Origin: Marinimicrobium alkaliphilum
Lineage (GTDB): Bacteria > Pseudomonadota > Gammaproteobacteria > Pseudomonadales > Cellvibrionaceae
Direction: 5' to 3'
NCBI RefSeq assembly: GCF_003259155.1
Contig: NZ_QGMQ01000007.1
Coordinates: 62,001 to 126,000 of the forward strand
Length of the DNA: 64,000 nt
The notes beneath the pieces are model-generated. The model saw only the letters and a list, made by a program, of their open reading frames with translations, made no database searches and had not been told where the DNA came from. Positions 56,622 through 64,000 of the stretch are shown piece by piece (position 1 is the first letter of the stretch; every line of letters starts with the position of its first letter). Position numbers and translations under genes: made by a program.

Positions 56622-58109
56622 ATGACTCCGGAACATTTTCAGGCATTGGCCGATCAGGGCTACAACCGCATCCCGGTGATGCGCGAAGTGCTCGCGGATC
56701 TGGATACGCCGCTCTCCTCCTATCTCAAGCTCGCGCGCGGGCGATACTCCTACCTGTTTGAATCGGTGCAGGGCGGTGAGAAGTGGGGCCGCTACTCCAT
56801 GATCGGTTTACCTGCACGAACGGTGCTCAAAGCCTGGGGCGAAAACATTCAGGTGGAGCGCGACGGCGAAGTGGTCGAACGCGTGGAGCAGGCCGACGCG
56901 CTGAGCTTTGTGGAGACGTTTCGTGAGCGTTACAAAGCGCCGGAAGTCGACGGCTTGCCGCGCTTTACCGGGGGGCTGGTGGGCTACTTCGGTTACGACT
57001 GTGTACGTTATGTGGAGCCGCATCTGCGCGCCACCATGCCCGAGGACGTGATTGGCAGCCCGGACATTCTGCTGACTGTGTCCGACGAAGTGCTGGTGTT
57101 CGACAATCTTGCGGGCAAACTGATTCTGGTGGTGCACGCCAACCCGGAGGTAAAAGATGCCTTCAACAAGGCCAACGCCCGCCTGGATGAACTGGTCACA
57201 CGCTTGCGCGGTGAGACGCCGCCCACGGCCAACCTGAGTCTGGCTCACAGTGGCTTGAGCGAAGATAACTTCACCTCCAGCTTTGGCGAAGAGAATTTCC
57301 TGCGCGCCGTGACCCGGATCAAGGATTACGTGCTCGCCGGAGACACCATGCAGGTGGTGATATCCCAGCGCCTGTCGGTGGATTTCGAGGCCGAGGCGCT
57401 CGATCTGTACCGGGCGTTGCGCAACCTGAACCCCTCGCCCTATATGTACTTTATGGATCTCGGGGATCATCAGGTGGTGGGCGCGAGTCCGGAGATTCTC
57501 GCGCGCCTGGAAGACGGCGAAGTCACCGTGCGTCCGATCGCCGGTACCCGTCGACGCGGGCACACGCCCGAAGAAGACAAACTCATGGAAGAGGACCTGG
57601 TCAACGATCCCAAAGAGATCGCCGAGCATTTGATGTTGATCGATCTGGGGCGCAACGACGTTGGTCGGGTTGCGGAAATTGGCAGCGTCAAGCTCACGGA
57701 CAAGATGGTGGTCGAGCGCTATTCCCACGTGATGCACATTACCTCCAATGTCACCGGTAAACTCAAGCCCGGGCTCAAAGCCATGGACGTGTTGCGTGCG
57801 GCACTGCCCGCGGGCACCTTGTCCGGCGCTCCAAAAATCCGCGCCATGGAAATCATCGACGAACTGGAAAGTGAAAAGCGCGGTATTTACGGTGGCGCTG
57901 TCGGCTATATCGCCTGGAACGGCAATATGGATACCGCCATCGCCATCCGCACCGCGGTGATTCAGGACGGCAAACTCTACGTGCAGGCCGGTGCCGGCGT
58001 AGTCGCCGATTCGGTGCCCGAGTTGGAGTGGAAGGAGACCATGAACAAGGCGCGCGCCATCTTCCGGGCGGTGGATATGGTCAACCGTGGCCGCAACGAG
58101 CCGCATTGA
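56622..58109 (+). CDS. trpE: Anthranilate synthase component I
   Basis: TrpE makes anthranilate from chorismate using ammonia supplied by TrpG. The 495-residue protein has the N-terminal tryptophan-binding segment ([37 protein letters not shown], with the LLES-type feedback site as LFES). The catalytic core has [28 protein letters not shown] and [21 protein letters not shown] 56622 follows an in-frame GTG at 56619. rpe precedes it by 9 nt, so no leader peptide or attenuator of the E. coli type is visible. Confidence 0.97.
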   Translation: MTPEHFQALADQGYNRIPVMREVLADLDTPLSSYLKLARGRYSYLFESVQGGEKWGRYSMIGLPARTVLKAWGENIQVERDGEVVERVEQADALSFVETFRERYKAPEVDGLPRFTGGLVGYFGYDCVRYVEPHLRATMPEDVIGSPDILLTVSDEVLVFDNLAGKLILVVHANPEVKDAFNKANARLDELVTRLRGETPPTANLSLAHSGLSEDNFTSSFGEENFLRAVTRIKDYVLAGDTMQVVISQRLSVDFEAEALDLYRALRNLNPSPYMYFMDLGDHQVVGASPEILARLEDGEVTVRPIAGTRRRGHTPEEDKLMEEDLVNDPKEIAEHLMLIDLGRNDVGRVAEIGSVKLTDKMVVERYSHVMHITSNVTGKLKPGLKAMDVLRAALPAGTLSGAPKIRAMEIIDELESEKRGIYGGAVGYIAWNGNMDTAIAIRTAVIQDGKLYVQAGAGVVADSVPELEWKETMNKARAIFRAVDMVNRGRNEPH

Positions 58110-58146
58110 CGGCTAGTCCCGGGTTAGTACGCGCGGCTTCTGGAAG

Positions 58147-58479
58147 GGTGCCTCAGCGTCGGATTACGCCCTGCGGGCTAATCCGACCTACGCGAACATT
58201 GGCGCGTTGATGCCGGGTTGGTGCCACATTGTCGGATTACGCCCTGCGGGCTAATCCGACCTACGCGGACATTGGCGCGTTGATGCCGGGTCGGTGCCAC
58301 ATTGTCGGATTACGCCCTGCGGGCTAATCCGACCTACGCGGACAATGGCGCGTTGATGCCGGGTTGGTGCCACATTGTCGGATTACGCCCTTCGGGCTAA
58401 TCCGACCTACGCGAACATTGGCACGCTGTTTCCAGTAGGTCGGATTAGCCCGCAGGGCGTAATCCGACACTGAGGCACC
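58147..58479. repeat. Tandem 73-bp REP array plus inverted copy between trpE and trpG
   Basis: Four direct REP copies begin at 58158, 58231, 58304 and 58377, exactly 73 bp apart, with near-identical spacers (TGCCGGGTTGGTGCCACATT). A fifth copy at 58435-58468 is inverted, and GTGCCTCAG/CTGAGGCAC flanks the whole. It fills most of the 491-nt gap from 58110 to 58600; nothing else recognisable is in the gap except the trpG leader. Confidence 0.9.
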
Positions 58480-58600
58480 GCCCTCTCCCATAACCATGAC
58501 GCCCCCAACCCCCGTCCATTCCATGCTAAAATCCGCCTGATTCCGATATTTGGCCCACCCCCGCGACCTTGGGCCCAAGGCAGCCAGAGGGCTCGAACCC

Positions 58601-59179
58601 ATGATTTTGATGATCGACAATTACGACTCCTTCACCTACAACGTGGTCCAGTACCTCGGGGAGCTGGAGGCGGACGTCAAGGTGGTGCGCAACGATGAAA
58701 TCACCGTTGACGAAATCGCGACTCTGGCGCCGGAAAAGATCGTGATTTCTCCCGGTCCCTGCACACCCAATGAAGCGGGCATCTCGGTGGCAACCATTGA
58801 GGCCTTCGCGGGCAAGATCCCGCTTCTGGGCATCTGCCTCGGCCACCAGAGTATCGGCCAGGCTTTCGGTGGCAAGATCATTCGCGCCCCGCAGGTCATG
58901 CACGGCAAAACCTCTCAGGTCTATCATGCCGACAAAGGTGTGTTTGCGGGTCTGAGCAATCCCTTCGAGGCCACCCGTTACCACTCTCTGGTCATTGAAA
59001 AAGAAAGCCTGCCGGACTGCCTGGAAGTGACCGCCTGGACTCAGGACGAGGAGGGCAATCGCGGCGAGATCATGGGCGTGAAACACAAGACCCTGGCGGT
59101 GGAAGGCGTCCAGTTTCACCCGGAATCGATTCTGACTCAGCACGGGCACGACCTGCTGCGTAATTTTTTGAATTCCTGA
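58601..59179 (+). CDS. trpG: Anthranilate synthase component II (glutamine amidotransferase)
   Basis: TrpG hydrolyses glutamine and channels ammonia to TrpE. The 192-residue class-I amidotransferase has DNYDSFTYN near the start, the nucleophile C79 in LLGICLGHQ, and the His-Glu of FHPES near residue 170. Further upstream in-frame codons add a non-conserved, Pro/Arg-rich extension, so I use ATG 58601. First gene of trpGDC. It probably needs its own promoter because the REP array separates it from trpE. Confidence 0.96.
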   Translation: MILMIDNYDSFTYNVVQYLGELEADVKVVRNDEITVDEIATLAPEKIVISPGPCTPNEAGISVATIEAFAGKIPLLGICLGHQSIGQAFGGKIIRAPQVMHGKTSQVYHADKGVFAGLSNPFEATRYHSLVIEKESLPDCLEVTAWTQDEEGNRGEIMGVKHKTLAVEGVQFHPESILTQHGHDLLRNFLNS

Positions 59180-59236
59180 ATGATGAAGAAGAACCGGCCG
59201 AGCGCCGGTATCCACGCAGAATAACGAGGCTGATTT

Positions 59237-60271
59237 ATGGACATTAAACAGGCACTGGCGAAGGTGGTCGAGCATATCGACCTGAGTACCGATGAAATGA
59301 CGCAGGTGATGCGCCAGGTCATGACCGGCGAAGCCACCCCCGCCCAGATCGGCGCGCTGCTGGTGGGCCTGCGTATGAAGGGTGAGAGCCTGGACGAGAT
59401 CACCGGCGCCGCCAGCGTCATGCGCGAACTGGCCACGCCGGTGGTGATCGATGTCGAACATCTGGTAGACACCTGCGGCACCGGTGGCGATGGCGCCAAC
59501 CTTTTTAATGTTTCCACCGCCAGTGCCTTTGTGGTGGCCGCCGCCGGTGGTCGCGTGGCCAAACACGGCAACCGCTCCGTTTCCAGCAGCACCGGCAGTG
59601 CCGACGTGCTCGAAGCCGCAGGCATCAATCTCAGTTTGACACCCGAACAGGTGGCGCGCGCGGTACAGGATATCGGTGTGGGCTTTATGTTTGCACCGGC
59701 GCATCACAGCGCCATGAAACATGCGATTGGCCCGCGCAAAGAGCTGGGCCTGCGCACCATTTTCAATATGCTCGGCCCCATGACCAATCCGGCCAAGGTT
59801 AAACGCCAGGTGATTGGTGTCTTCAACGGCAAGCTCTGTCGGCCCATGGCGGAAGTGCTCGGACGCCTGGGCAGTGAACATGTCATGGTGGTACACGCCC
59901 AGGACGGGCTGGATGAAATCAGTATTGCCAGTGCTACCCAGGTGGCCGAACTCAAAAACGGCAGCGTTACCGAGTACACCATCACCCCGGAAGATTTTGG
60001 TTTGCAGAGCCAGAGCCTGATTGGCTTGAGCGTCACCGACGCCCAGAGCTCGCTCGCCCTCATTCGCGATGCCCTGGGTAAGCGCAAAGGCGAGCACGGG
60101 GAAAAAGCGGCGGACATCATTGCCCTCAACGCCGGCGCGGCCATCTATGTCAGTGGCGTGGCCAGCAGTCTGGCTGAAGGCGTGGATATGGCCCGCGATG
60201 CCATCGGCAGCGGGCTGGCAAAAGAAAAAATTCAGGAGCTGGCAGACTACACCTCTGTGTTTGCCGATTGA
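59237..60271 (+). CDS. trpD: Anthranilate phosphoribosyltransferase
   Basis: TrpD transfers the phosphoribosyl group of PRPP to anthranilate. The 344-residue protein has the PRPP/diphosphate motif [18 protein letters not shown] and [18 protein letters not shown], then GPMTNP. Length and motifs are normal. It lies 57 nt after trpG and 12 nt before trpC. Confidence 0.97.
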   Translation: MDIKQALAKVVEHIDLSTDEMTQVMRQVMTGEATPAQIGALLVGLRMKGESLDEITGAASVMRELATPVVIDVEHLVDTCGTGGDGANLFNVSTASAFVVAAAGGRVAKHGNRSVSSSTGSADVLEAAGINLSLTPEQVARAVQDIGVGFMFAPAHHSAMKHAIGPRKELGLRTIFNMLGPMTNPAKVKRQVIGVFNGKLCRPMAEVLGRLGSEHVMVVHAQDGLDEISIASATQVAELKNGSVTEYTITPEDFGLQSQSLIGLSVTDAQSSLALIRDALGKRKGEHGEKAADIIALNAGAAIYVSGVASSLAEGVDMARDAIGSGLAKEKIQELADYTSVFAD

Positions 60272-60283
60272 CGAGTAGTGACC

Positions 60284-61084
60284 ATGGCTAACGAAACCCC
60301 GACCGTACTGCGCAAGATCATCGCGCGCAAGCACGAAGAAATTGCCGAACGCAAAGCGCGCACCAGCGCCCACGATCTGCAACACCAGATTCTGGAGCAG
60401 AGCGCCCCGCGCGGGTTTGTCGACGCGATCGCGAAAAAAATTGAAGCCGGTGAAGCCGGTGTCATCGCCGAGATCAAAAAGGCTTCGCCCAGCAAGGGCA
60501 TCATTCGCGAGCATTTTGTCCCGGCGGAGTTGGCACGCAGCTACGAGCGCGGCGGGGCCGCCTGCCTGTCGGTGTTGACCGACGTGGATTTTTTTCAGGG
60601 CGCGGACAAGTATCTGCAGCAAGCCCGGGAGGCCACGGAGCTGCCGGTGATCCGTAAAGACTTTCTGGTAGATGAGTACCAGATTTATGAAGCCCGCGCG
60701 CTCGGTGCCGACTGTGTGTTGTTGATTGTGTCGGCGCTGGAGCGCCAGCAGTTACATGATCTCAATACCCTGGCGCTGGAGTTGGGGCTGGATGTGTTGG
60801 TGGAGGTGCACGATGCGGCGGAGTTGGAGCGGGCGCTGGAGCTGCCCAATAAGCTGATCGGTATCAACAACCGCAACCTGCACACCTTTGATGTGACTTT
60901 GCAGACCACCTACGATCTGCTGCCGCAGATTGGCCCTGAGCGTATTGTGGTGACCGAAAGCGGAATTCTGTCTCCCGCTGATGTGCAGGCGATGCGTGCG
61001 CACCATGTGCATGCGTTTCTGGTAGGCGAAGCCTTTATGCGCGCCCGAGACCCCGGCGCCGAGCTGAAGACGTTTTTTAGCTGA
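60284..61084 (+). CDS. trpC: Indole-3-glycerol phosphate synthase
   Basis: TrpC closes the indole ring from the Amadori product CdRP. The 266-residue TIM barrel shows [15 protein letters not shown] (catalytic Glu and Lys), [30 protein letters not shown] and TESGI. It is monofunctional, without the TrpF fusion of E. coli. ATG 60284 is preferred to GTG 60278. Its stop codon lies inside the left 12-bp terminal repeat of the palindromic element that follows. Confidence 0.97.
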   Translation: MANETPTVLRKIIARKHEEIAERKARTSAHDLQHQILEQSAPRGFVDAIAKKIEAGEAGVIAEIKKASPSKGIIREHFVPAELARSYERGGAACLSVLTDVDFFQGADKYLQQAREATELPVIRKDFLVDEYQIYEARALGADCVLLIVSALERQQLHDLNTLALELGLDVLVEVHDAAELERALELPNKLIGINNRNLHTFDVTLQTTYDLLPQIGPERIVVTESGILSPADVQAMRAHHVHAFLVGEAFMRARDPGAELKTFFS

Positions 61085-61255
61085 TTTTTCAGTATTGGAG
61101 TGGGGGCGCCCTGCGGGGGTAAGGGGTGCGGGACACGCCGTGAATACATCCTTGTAGGCTTGTAGTCGGCCGTCCAGGCCTCCTACAGTCCCGCACCCCT
61201 TACCCCCGAAGGGCTTCGCATCGCGTCTGCGCGCTGTAGAAATAAAATCAGCTAA
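61077..61255. repeat. Composite palindromic element A after trpC
   Basis: Outer arms TTAGCTGATTTT (61077-61088) and AAAATCAGCTAA (61244-61255) are perfect inverted repeats. Inside are a perfect 21-bp inverted repeat (61114-61134 and 61188-61208) and an inner TGTAGG/CCTACA pair (61153-61158, 61182-61187). The left outer arm contains the trpC stop. It has no coding capacity and looks like a MITE or a large REP-like element; it may also end trp transcription. Confidence 0.75.
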
Positions 61256-61356
61256 TAAAACGGGGGAAGGAAGTGTTGAAGCAAGGGTCGAGCTACGAAG
61301 CCGCCTTTCACTTTCACCCTCAAGCGCTAAGGGTTGCGGTGGTGAAGTAACGTGGA

Positions 61357-61536
61357 GGCCTTGGGGGCTTGCTCCCGGGACCGTAGGAGGCATGGGTGAG
61401 GCCGAGCGTTTGCAAAGCACAGCTTTGCGCTTGGCTGAACGCCCGGAGCTTTAGCGGAGGGCCGGGCCGCTTGCGGCCGACTTCGAGCGTACAGGGACGT
61501 ATTTACAGCGAGTCCCGGGAGCAAGCCCCCAAGGCC
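61357..61536. repeat. Palindromic element B, related to A
   Basis: Perfect 25-bp arms lie at 61357-61381 and 61512-61536, with an inner GCAAAGC/GCTTTGC hairpin (61412-61428). The block at 61488-61510, read on the minus strand, matches the block at 61136-61158 of element A in 18 of 23 positions, and both follow a ...GGGAC arm. So A and B are members of one family. The rest of the 61085-61569 gap holds no gene I can support. Confidence 0.75.
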
Positions 61537-61569
61537 GTAAACCGGCTTAAGCACGAAAAGAACCCAACC

Positions 61570-62205
61570 TTAGCGTGTCCCATACACCACCATGGTTTTG
61601 CCTTTCACGGCCACCAACCCCTGATCCTCCAGCGTCTTCAACACCCGCCCGACCATCTCCCGCGAACAACCCACAATCCGCCCGATTTCCTGGCGGGTGA
61701 TCTTGAGCTGCATGCCGTCCGGGTGGGTCATCGCATCGGGCTCGTCGCACAAGTCCAACAGCGTGCGTGCCACCCGGCCGGTAACATCGAGAAACGCCAG
61801 GTCGCCGACTTTGCGGGTGGTGTTGCGCAACCGGCGGGCCATCTGGCTGCCGAGGGCGAACAAAAATTCAGGGTGGTTTTCAGCCAGCTCCTGGAATTTT
61901 TTGTAGCTGATTTCAGCGACTTCGCAGGCGGCCTTGGCGCGCACCCAGGCGCTGCGGGAGTCCTGTTGGTCGAACAGACCCATTTCTCCAAAAAAGTCGC
62001 CGTCGTTCAGGTAGGCTACGATCATTTCGCGGCCTTCGTCGTCCTCGATCAATACCGAGACTGAACCCTTGACGATAAAAAACAGCGAGTCACTCTTGTC
62101 CCCGGCGTAGATGATGGTGCTCTTGGCGGGGTAGCGGCGGCGGTGGCAGTGGCTAAGGAATTCGTCCACATTCGTGAGTTGGGGTGAAAATGAGACGGCG
62201 ACCAA
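61570..62205 (-). CDS. crp: cAMP receptor protein (Crp/Vfr)
   Basis: This 211-residue global regulator has a cyclic-nucleotide-binding barrel with [11 protein letters not shown] and [21 protein letters not shown] (the Arg-Ser contacts to cAMP phosphate), the dimer helix, and a winged helix with [21 protein letters not shown]. The recognition helix residues RE..GR match Crp and Vfr. The gene order trpGDC-crp-yhfA-coq7 follows Pseudomonas vfr. It is divergent from yhfA across 262 nt. Confidence 0.96.
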   Translation of the reverse strand: MVAVSFSPQLTNVDEFLSHCHRRRYPAKSTIIYAGDKSDSLFFIVKGSVSVLIEDDEGREMIVAYLNDGDFFGEMGLFDQQDSRSAWVRAKAACEVAEISYKKFQELAENHPEFLFALGSQMARRLRNTTRKVGDLAFLDVTGRVARTLLDLCDEPDAMTHPDGMQLKITRQEIGRIVGCSREMVGRVLKTLEDQGLVAVKGKTMVVYGTR

Positions 62206-62243
62206 GTGTCAACTCCTGATTCTATTTGTAATGTAGTGCAAAC

Positions 62244-62249
62244 ATTGTA
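62244..62249 (-). promoter_or_regulatory. -10 element of the crp promoter
   Basis: On the minus strand TGCTACAAT is an extended -10 (TGn-TACAAT) about 40 nt before the crp start. No good -35 is visible, as is common with extended -10 promoters. The overlapping AATGT-N7-ACATT is palindromic but is not a clear CRP site. Confidence 0.4.
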
Positions 62250-62467
62250 GCAGTATTGAGACACAGACCATAATCCGAATGGGGGCGTATGGCAAGCGTC
62301 TGTACTCGCGCTGCGGTTGGGCTGGAGGCGGCGTTTGACCCGTATTGTCGGAAGAATGTTCCCCAGTGACTTGAGGTGTTGATTAGGGCGACATTATTGT
62401 TCCCATGACCAGTGTGATAACCTTGCCGCCAATTGATTCAGTCAGTGACCAAATTGAGGGTAGACGC

Positions 62468-62890
62468 ATGCAGGCAACCGTAAAATGGGTTGATGGAAAA
62501 ATGTTTTTGGGTGAGTCCGGCAGTGGCCACACGGTGGTGATGGATGGGCCGCCGGATCACGGCGGGCGCAACCTTGGGGTGCGGCCGATGGAGATGCTGC
62601 TGCTCGGGTTGGGTGGCTGCTCGACCTTTGACGTTATGAGTATTCTGGAAAAGTCCCGCCAGGCGGTGACTGATTGCCGAGTGGAGCTGCAGGCTGAGCG
62701 CGCGGAGGGGGTGCCGTCGCCGTTTACCAGCATTCATCTGCACTTTGTGGTGACCGGCAAGAACCTGAAGGAAAATCAGGTGAAGCGGGCGGTGGAACTG
62801 TCGGCCACCAAATACTGCTCGGCCTCGATTATGCTCGAAGCGGGTGGTGTCGACATCACCCACGATTACGAGATTGTCGAAACCCCGTAA
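62468..62890 (+). CDS. yhfA: OsmC-family protein YhfA
   Basis: This 140-residue protein matches E. coli YhfA from its start (MQATVKWVDGKMFLGESGSGH) through PMEMLLLGLGGCSTFDV and SATKYCSASIMLE. The two cysteines in GGCS and KYCS are the peroxidatic pair of the OsmC/Ohr fold, though YhfA's own reaction is not settled. GAGGG lies 8-9 nt before the ATG at 62468; a longer in-frame start at 62405 lacks family support. It sits divergent to crp, as in E. coli and Pseudomonas. Confidence 0.93.
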   Translation: MQATVKWVDGKMFLGESGSGHTVVMDGPPDHGGRNLGVRPMEMLLLGLGGCSTFDVMSILEKSRQAVTDCRVELQAERAEGVPSPFTSIHLHFVVTGKNLKENQVKRAVELSATKYCSASIMLEAGGVDITHDYEIVETP

Positions 62891-62920
62891 TCTGCACGGG
62901 GTCGGGTCGGTGGTGTTATT

Positions 62921-63022
62921 GTCGGATTACGGCTGCGCCTAATCCGACCTACGTGGACAATGGCGCGCTGTCCCGAGTAGGTCGGATTAGCCCGCAGGGC
63001 GTAATCCGACACCTGAGGCACC
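62921..63022. repeat. REP pair (inverted) between yhfA and coq7
   Basis: Two GTAG-REP hairpins in opposite orientation, 62921-62952 (loop CGGCTGCGCC) and 62977-63010 (loop GCCCGCAGGGC), lie in the gap between the convergent yhfA and coq7 genes. Confidence 0.85.
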
Positions 63023-63064
63023 CAACCCAACTCAAAACGCCAACCACAACCCTGTAGGCCCGCC

Positions 63065-63712
63065 CTACACCCGATAACTACTCTCGGTCATGACCTTGGA
63101 CACAAGCCCCATGGCCGCCTTCACCGGCCGGGGAAACACCATGCCCCCCGCATCCAAGGCCGCCTGGCCGTGCTTGGCCTCATCCTCCAGCATCTGCGCG
63201 ACAATCCGCCGACTCTTGTCATCGTCCACCGGTAGGCGCTGGAGGTGCTCCTCGAGATGACGGCACACCCGGTCCTCCGTGGCCGCCACAAACCCCAGAC
63301 TGACCCTGTCGCTGATCAAACCCGCTCCGGCCCCGAGGGTAAACGACAGCCCGTACCATACCGGGTTGAGGTAGCTGGTATGGCTCCCCAGCTCCTTCAC
63401 TCGTGCCTCACACCACACCAGATGATCAATCTCCTCGGCGGCGGCCTGTTCCATCTCGGCACGGACGGTGGGCAGTTTGGCAGTCAGGGCCTGGCCCTGA
63501 TAGAGCGCCTGGGCGCACACCTCGCCGGTATGATTGACCCGCATCAGGGCCGCGGCGCGCTTGCGTTCGCGCCGGGTCAGGTCCGGCTCCGGCATGTCAT
63601 GGGCGGGGGAAGGGCGCTCAGTACCCGCCTGGGTGCCGCCGGTAATGGTGCGCAGGGCGTGGTCAAAACCGTCAATCAGACGGTCGATACTGTTCAATGT
63701 GCGCTGGGTCAT
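63065..63712 (-). CDS. coq7: Demethoxyubiquinone hydroxylase (Coq7)
   Basis: Coq7 is the di-iron monooxygenase that adds the last hydroxyl to the ubiquinone ring. The 215-residue protein has the paired iron motifs [27 protein letters not shown] and LEDEAKHG, giving the Glu and Glu-x-x-His ligands. It has a short hydrophobic hairpin for membrane attachment ([22 protein letters not shown]). I chose ATG 63712; upstream codons lack support. In Pseudomonas speD lies between the yhfA homologue and coq7; it is missing here. Confidence 0.95.
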   Translation of the reverse strand: MTQRTLNSIDRLIDGFDHALRTITGGTQAGTERPSPAHDMPEPDLTRRERKRAAALMRVNHTGEVCAQALYQGQALTAKLPTVRAEMEQAAAEEIDHLVWCEARVKELGSHTSYLNPVWYGLSFTLGAGAGLISDRVSLGFVAATEDRVCRHLEEHLQRLPVDDDKSRRIVAQMLEDEAKHGQAALDAGGMVFPRPVKAAMGLVSKVMTESSYRV

Positions 63713-63802
63713 GGCAGAAAAACCCCCGTTGGCATAATCTTTGGTTCCCAGTATTCTACGTGAAATTCCATAACGACAACAAAAGCTCAAGGACCGATGT
63801 GC

Positions 63803-64000
63803 ATGCAAGACCTCAAAGACCTGCAGCTGCTGCTCGATTCACGGGTACCGCTGGTGGTGATTGAAACCCACGAAGAGAAGAAAGCTCTCGACATGCTCCA
63901 ACGCCTGGCGCGCCAGCGCGCCCACGATCTCTATCGCTGGTCGCTCACCGACGGCCTCAGCCAGATGAGTTTTGGCCCTCAATTGGTGCCCAAGGGTGCC
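63803..64000 (+). CDS. AAA-family ATPase, N-terminal fragment (cut by window edge)
   Basis: The first 66 codons ([32 protein letters not shown]...) match the N-terminus of the Ycf46-like AAA ATPases found beside coq7 in Pseudomonas. The Walker motifs lie beyond the window. AAGGA is 9 nt before ATG 63803; another ATG 6 nt earlier is less well spaced. Confidence 0.7.
   Translation, partial: MQDLKDLQLLLDSRVPLVVIETHEEKKALDMLQRLARQRAHDLYRWSLTDGLSQMSFGPQLVPKGA

Noticed and set aside
58147-58479. Tandem array considered as a CRISPR
   Set aside because: The repeated part is a hairpin also found elsewhere in the window, and the spacers are nearly identical to one another, unlike CRISPR spacers. No cas genes are present.
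58526-60622. 698-codon open frame on the minus strand across trpG, trpD and trpC
   Set aside because: It lies antisense to three well-conserved genes. Long antisense frames are expected in GC-rich coding DNA, and the translation shows no recognisable family.
62221-62260. CRP site for autoregulation of crp
   Set aside because: AATGT-N7-ACATT is palindromic but does not match TGTGA-N6-TCACA closely enough.

Overview
The window is a GC-rich, gene-dense chromosomal segment of a gammaproteobacterium, most likely a marine polysaccharide degrader of the Cellvibrionales (Saccharophagus/Teredinibacter/Cellvibrio/Marinimicrobium type). This rests on a GH5 mannanase-type enzyme carrying several CBM10 modules, a BioH-BioC fusion of the kind I associate with Saccharophagus and Teredinibacter, a sodium-type PomAB stator beside xseB-ispA-dxs, and gene orders shared with Pseudomonas (gltB-gltD-hemE, comF-bioBF..., trpGDC-crp-yhfA-coq7). 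No phage, transposase, CRISPR array, rRNA or tRNA was seen. The content is mostly core metabolism with accessory transport, envelope and regulatory genes.

Layout. 1-9.8 kb: end of gltB, gltD, hemE, a degenerate HD-GYP protein, psd (minus), then a tightly coupled row of a Na/Pi cotransporter, a GNAT/C39-peptidase fusion, a YgjP-type metallopeptidase and a DUF2750 protein. 10.4-15.2 kb (minus): the secreted mannanase with two candidate LacI-type operators upstream, then the isoprenoid operon xseB-ispA-dxs. 15.4-19.8 kb: pomA-pomB, a BaeSR-like two-component pair and a Spy-like periplasmic protein. 19.8-25.8 kb: ahpC and ahpF separated by a terminator, an intergenic region that appears to encode a Gac/Rsm-type small RNA, an HNH protein, a chemoreceptor, and two small proteins. 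25.9-42 kb: a KefB-like antiporter, cysE, and an efflux locus (TetR regulator, periplasmic adaptor, RND pump, outer-membrane factor). An alpha/beta hydrolase paired with mlaA follows, then a second RND adaptor-pump pair without its own outer-membrane factor. 42-48.7 kb: DUF2061, DUF599, cardiolipin synthase, a beta-helix lipoprotein, a glycerophosphodiesterase, srkA and comF. 48.8-53.4 kb: biotin operon bioB-bioF-bioHC-bioD behind a promoter overlapped by a BirA-like box. 53.5-64 kb: a flagellar-rod-like small protein, a SprA-like metalloprotease, DUF3094, DUF3530, rpe-trpE, trpG-trpD-trpC, crp, yhfA, coq7 and the start of an AAA ATPase.

Repeats. Sixteen copies of a GTAG-type REP hairpin sit in six intergenic clusters, including a 73-bp-period tandem array that separates trpE from trpG. 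A second, unrelated family of larger palindromic elements occurs twice after trpC.

The most interesting item is the 22.3-22.5 kb intergenic region. It has an 18-bp GacA/UvrY-like box, a GGA-rich stretch and a strong plus-strand terminator, with no protein gene: the layout of an RsmY/RsmZ/CsrB-type regulatory RNA. All functional names are from reading the sequence; no database search was run.
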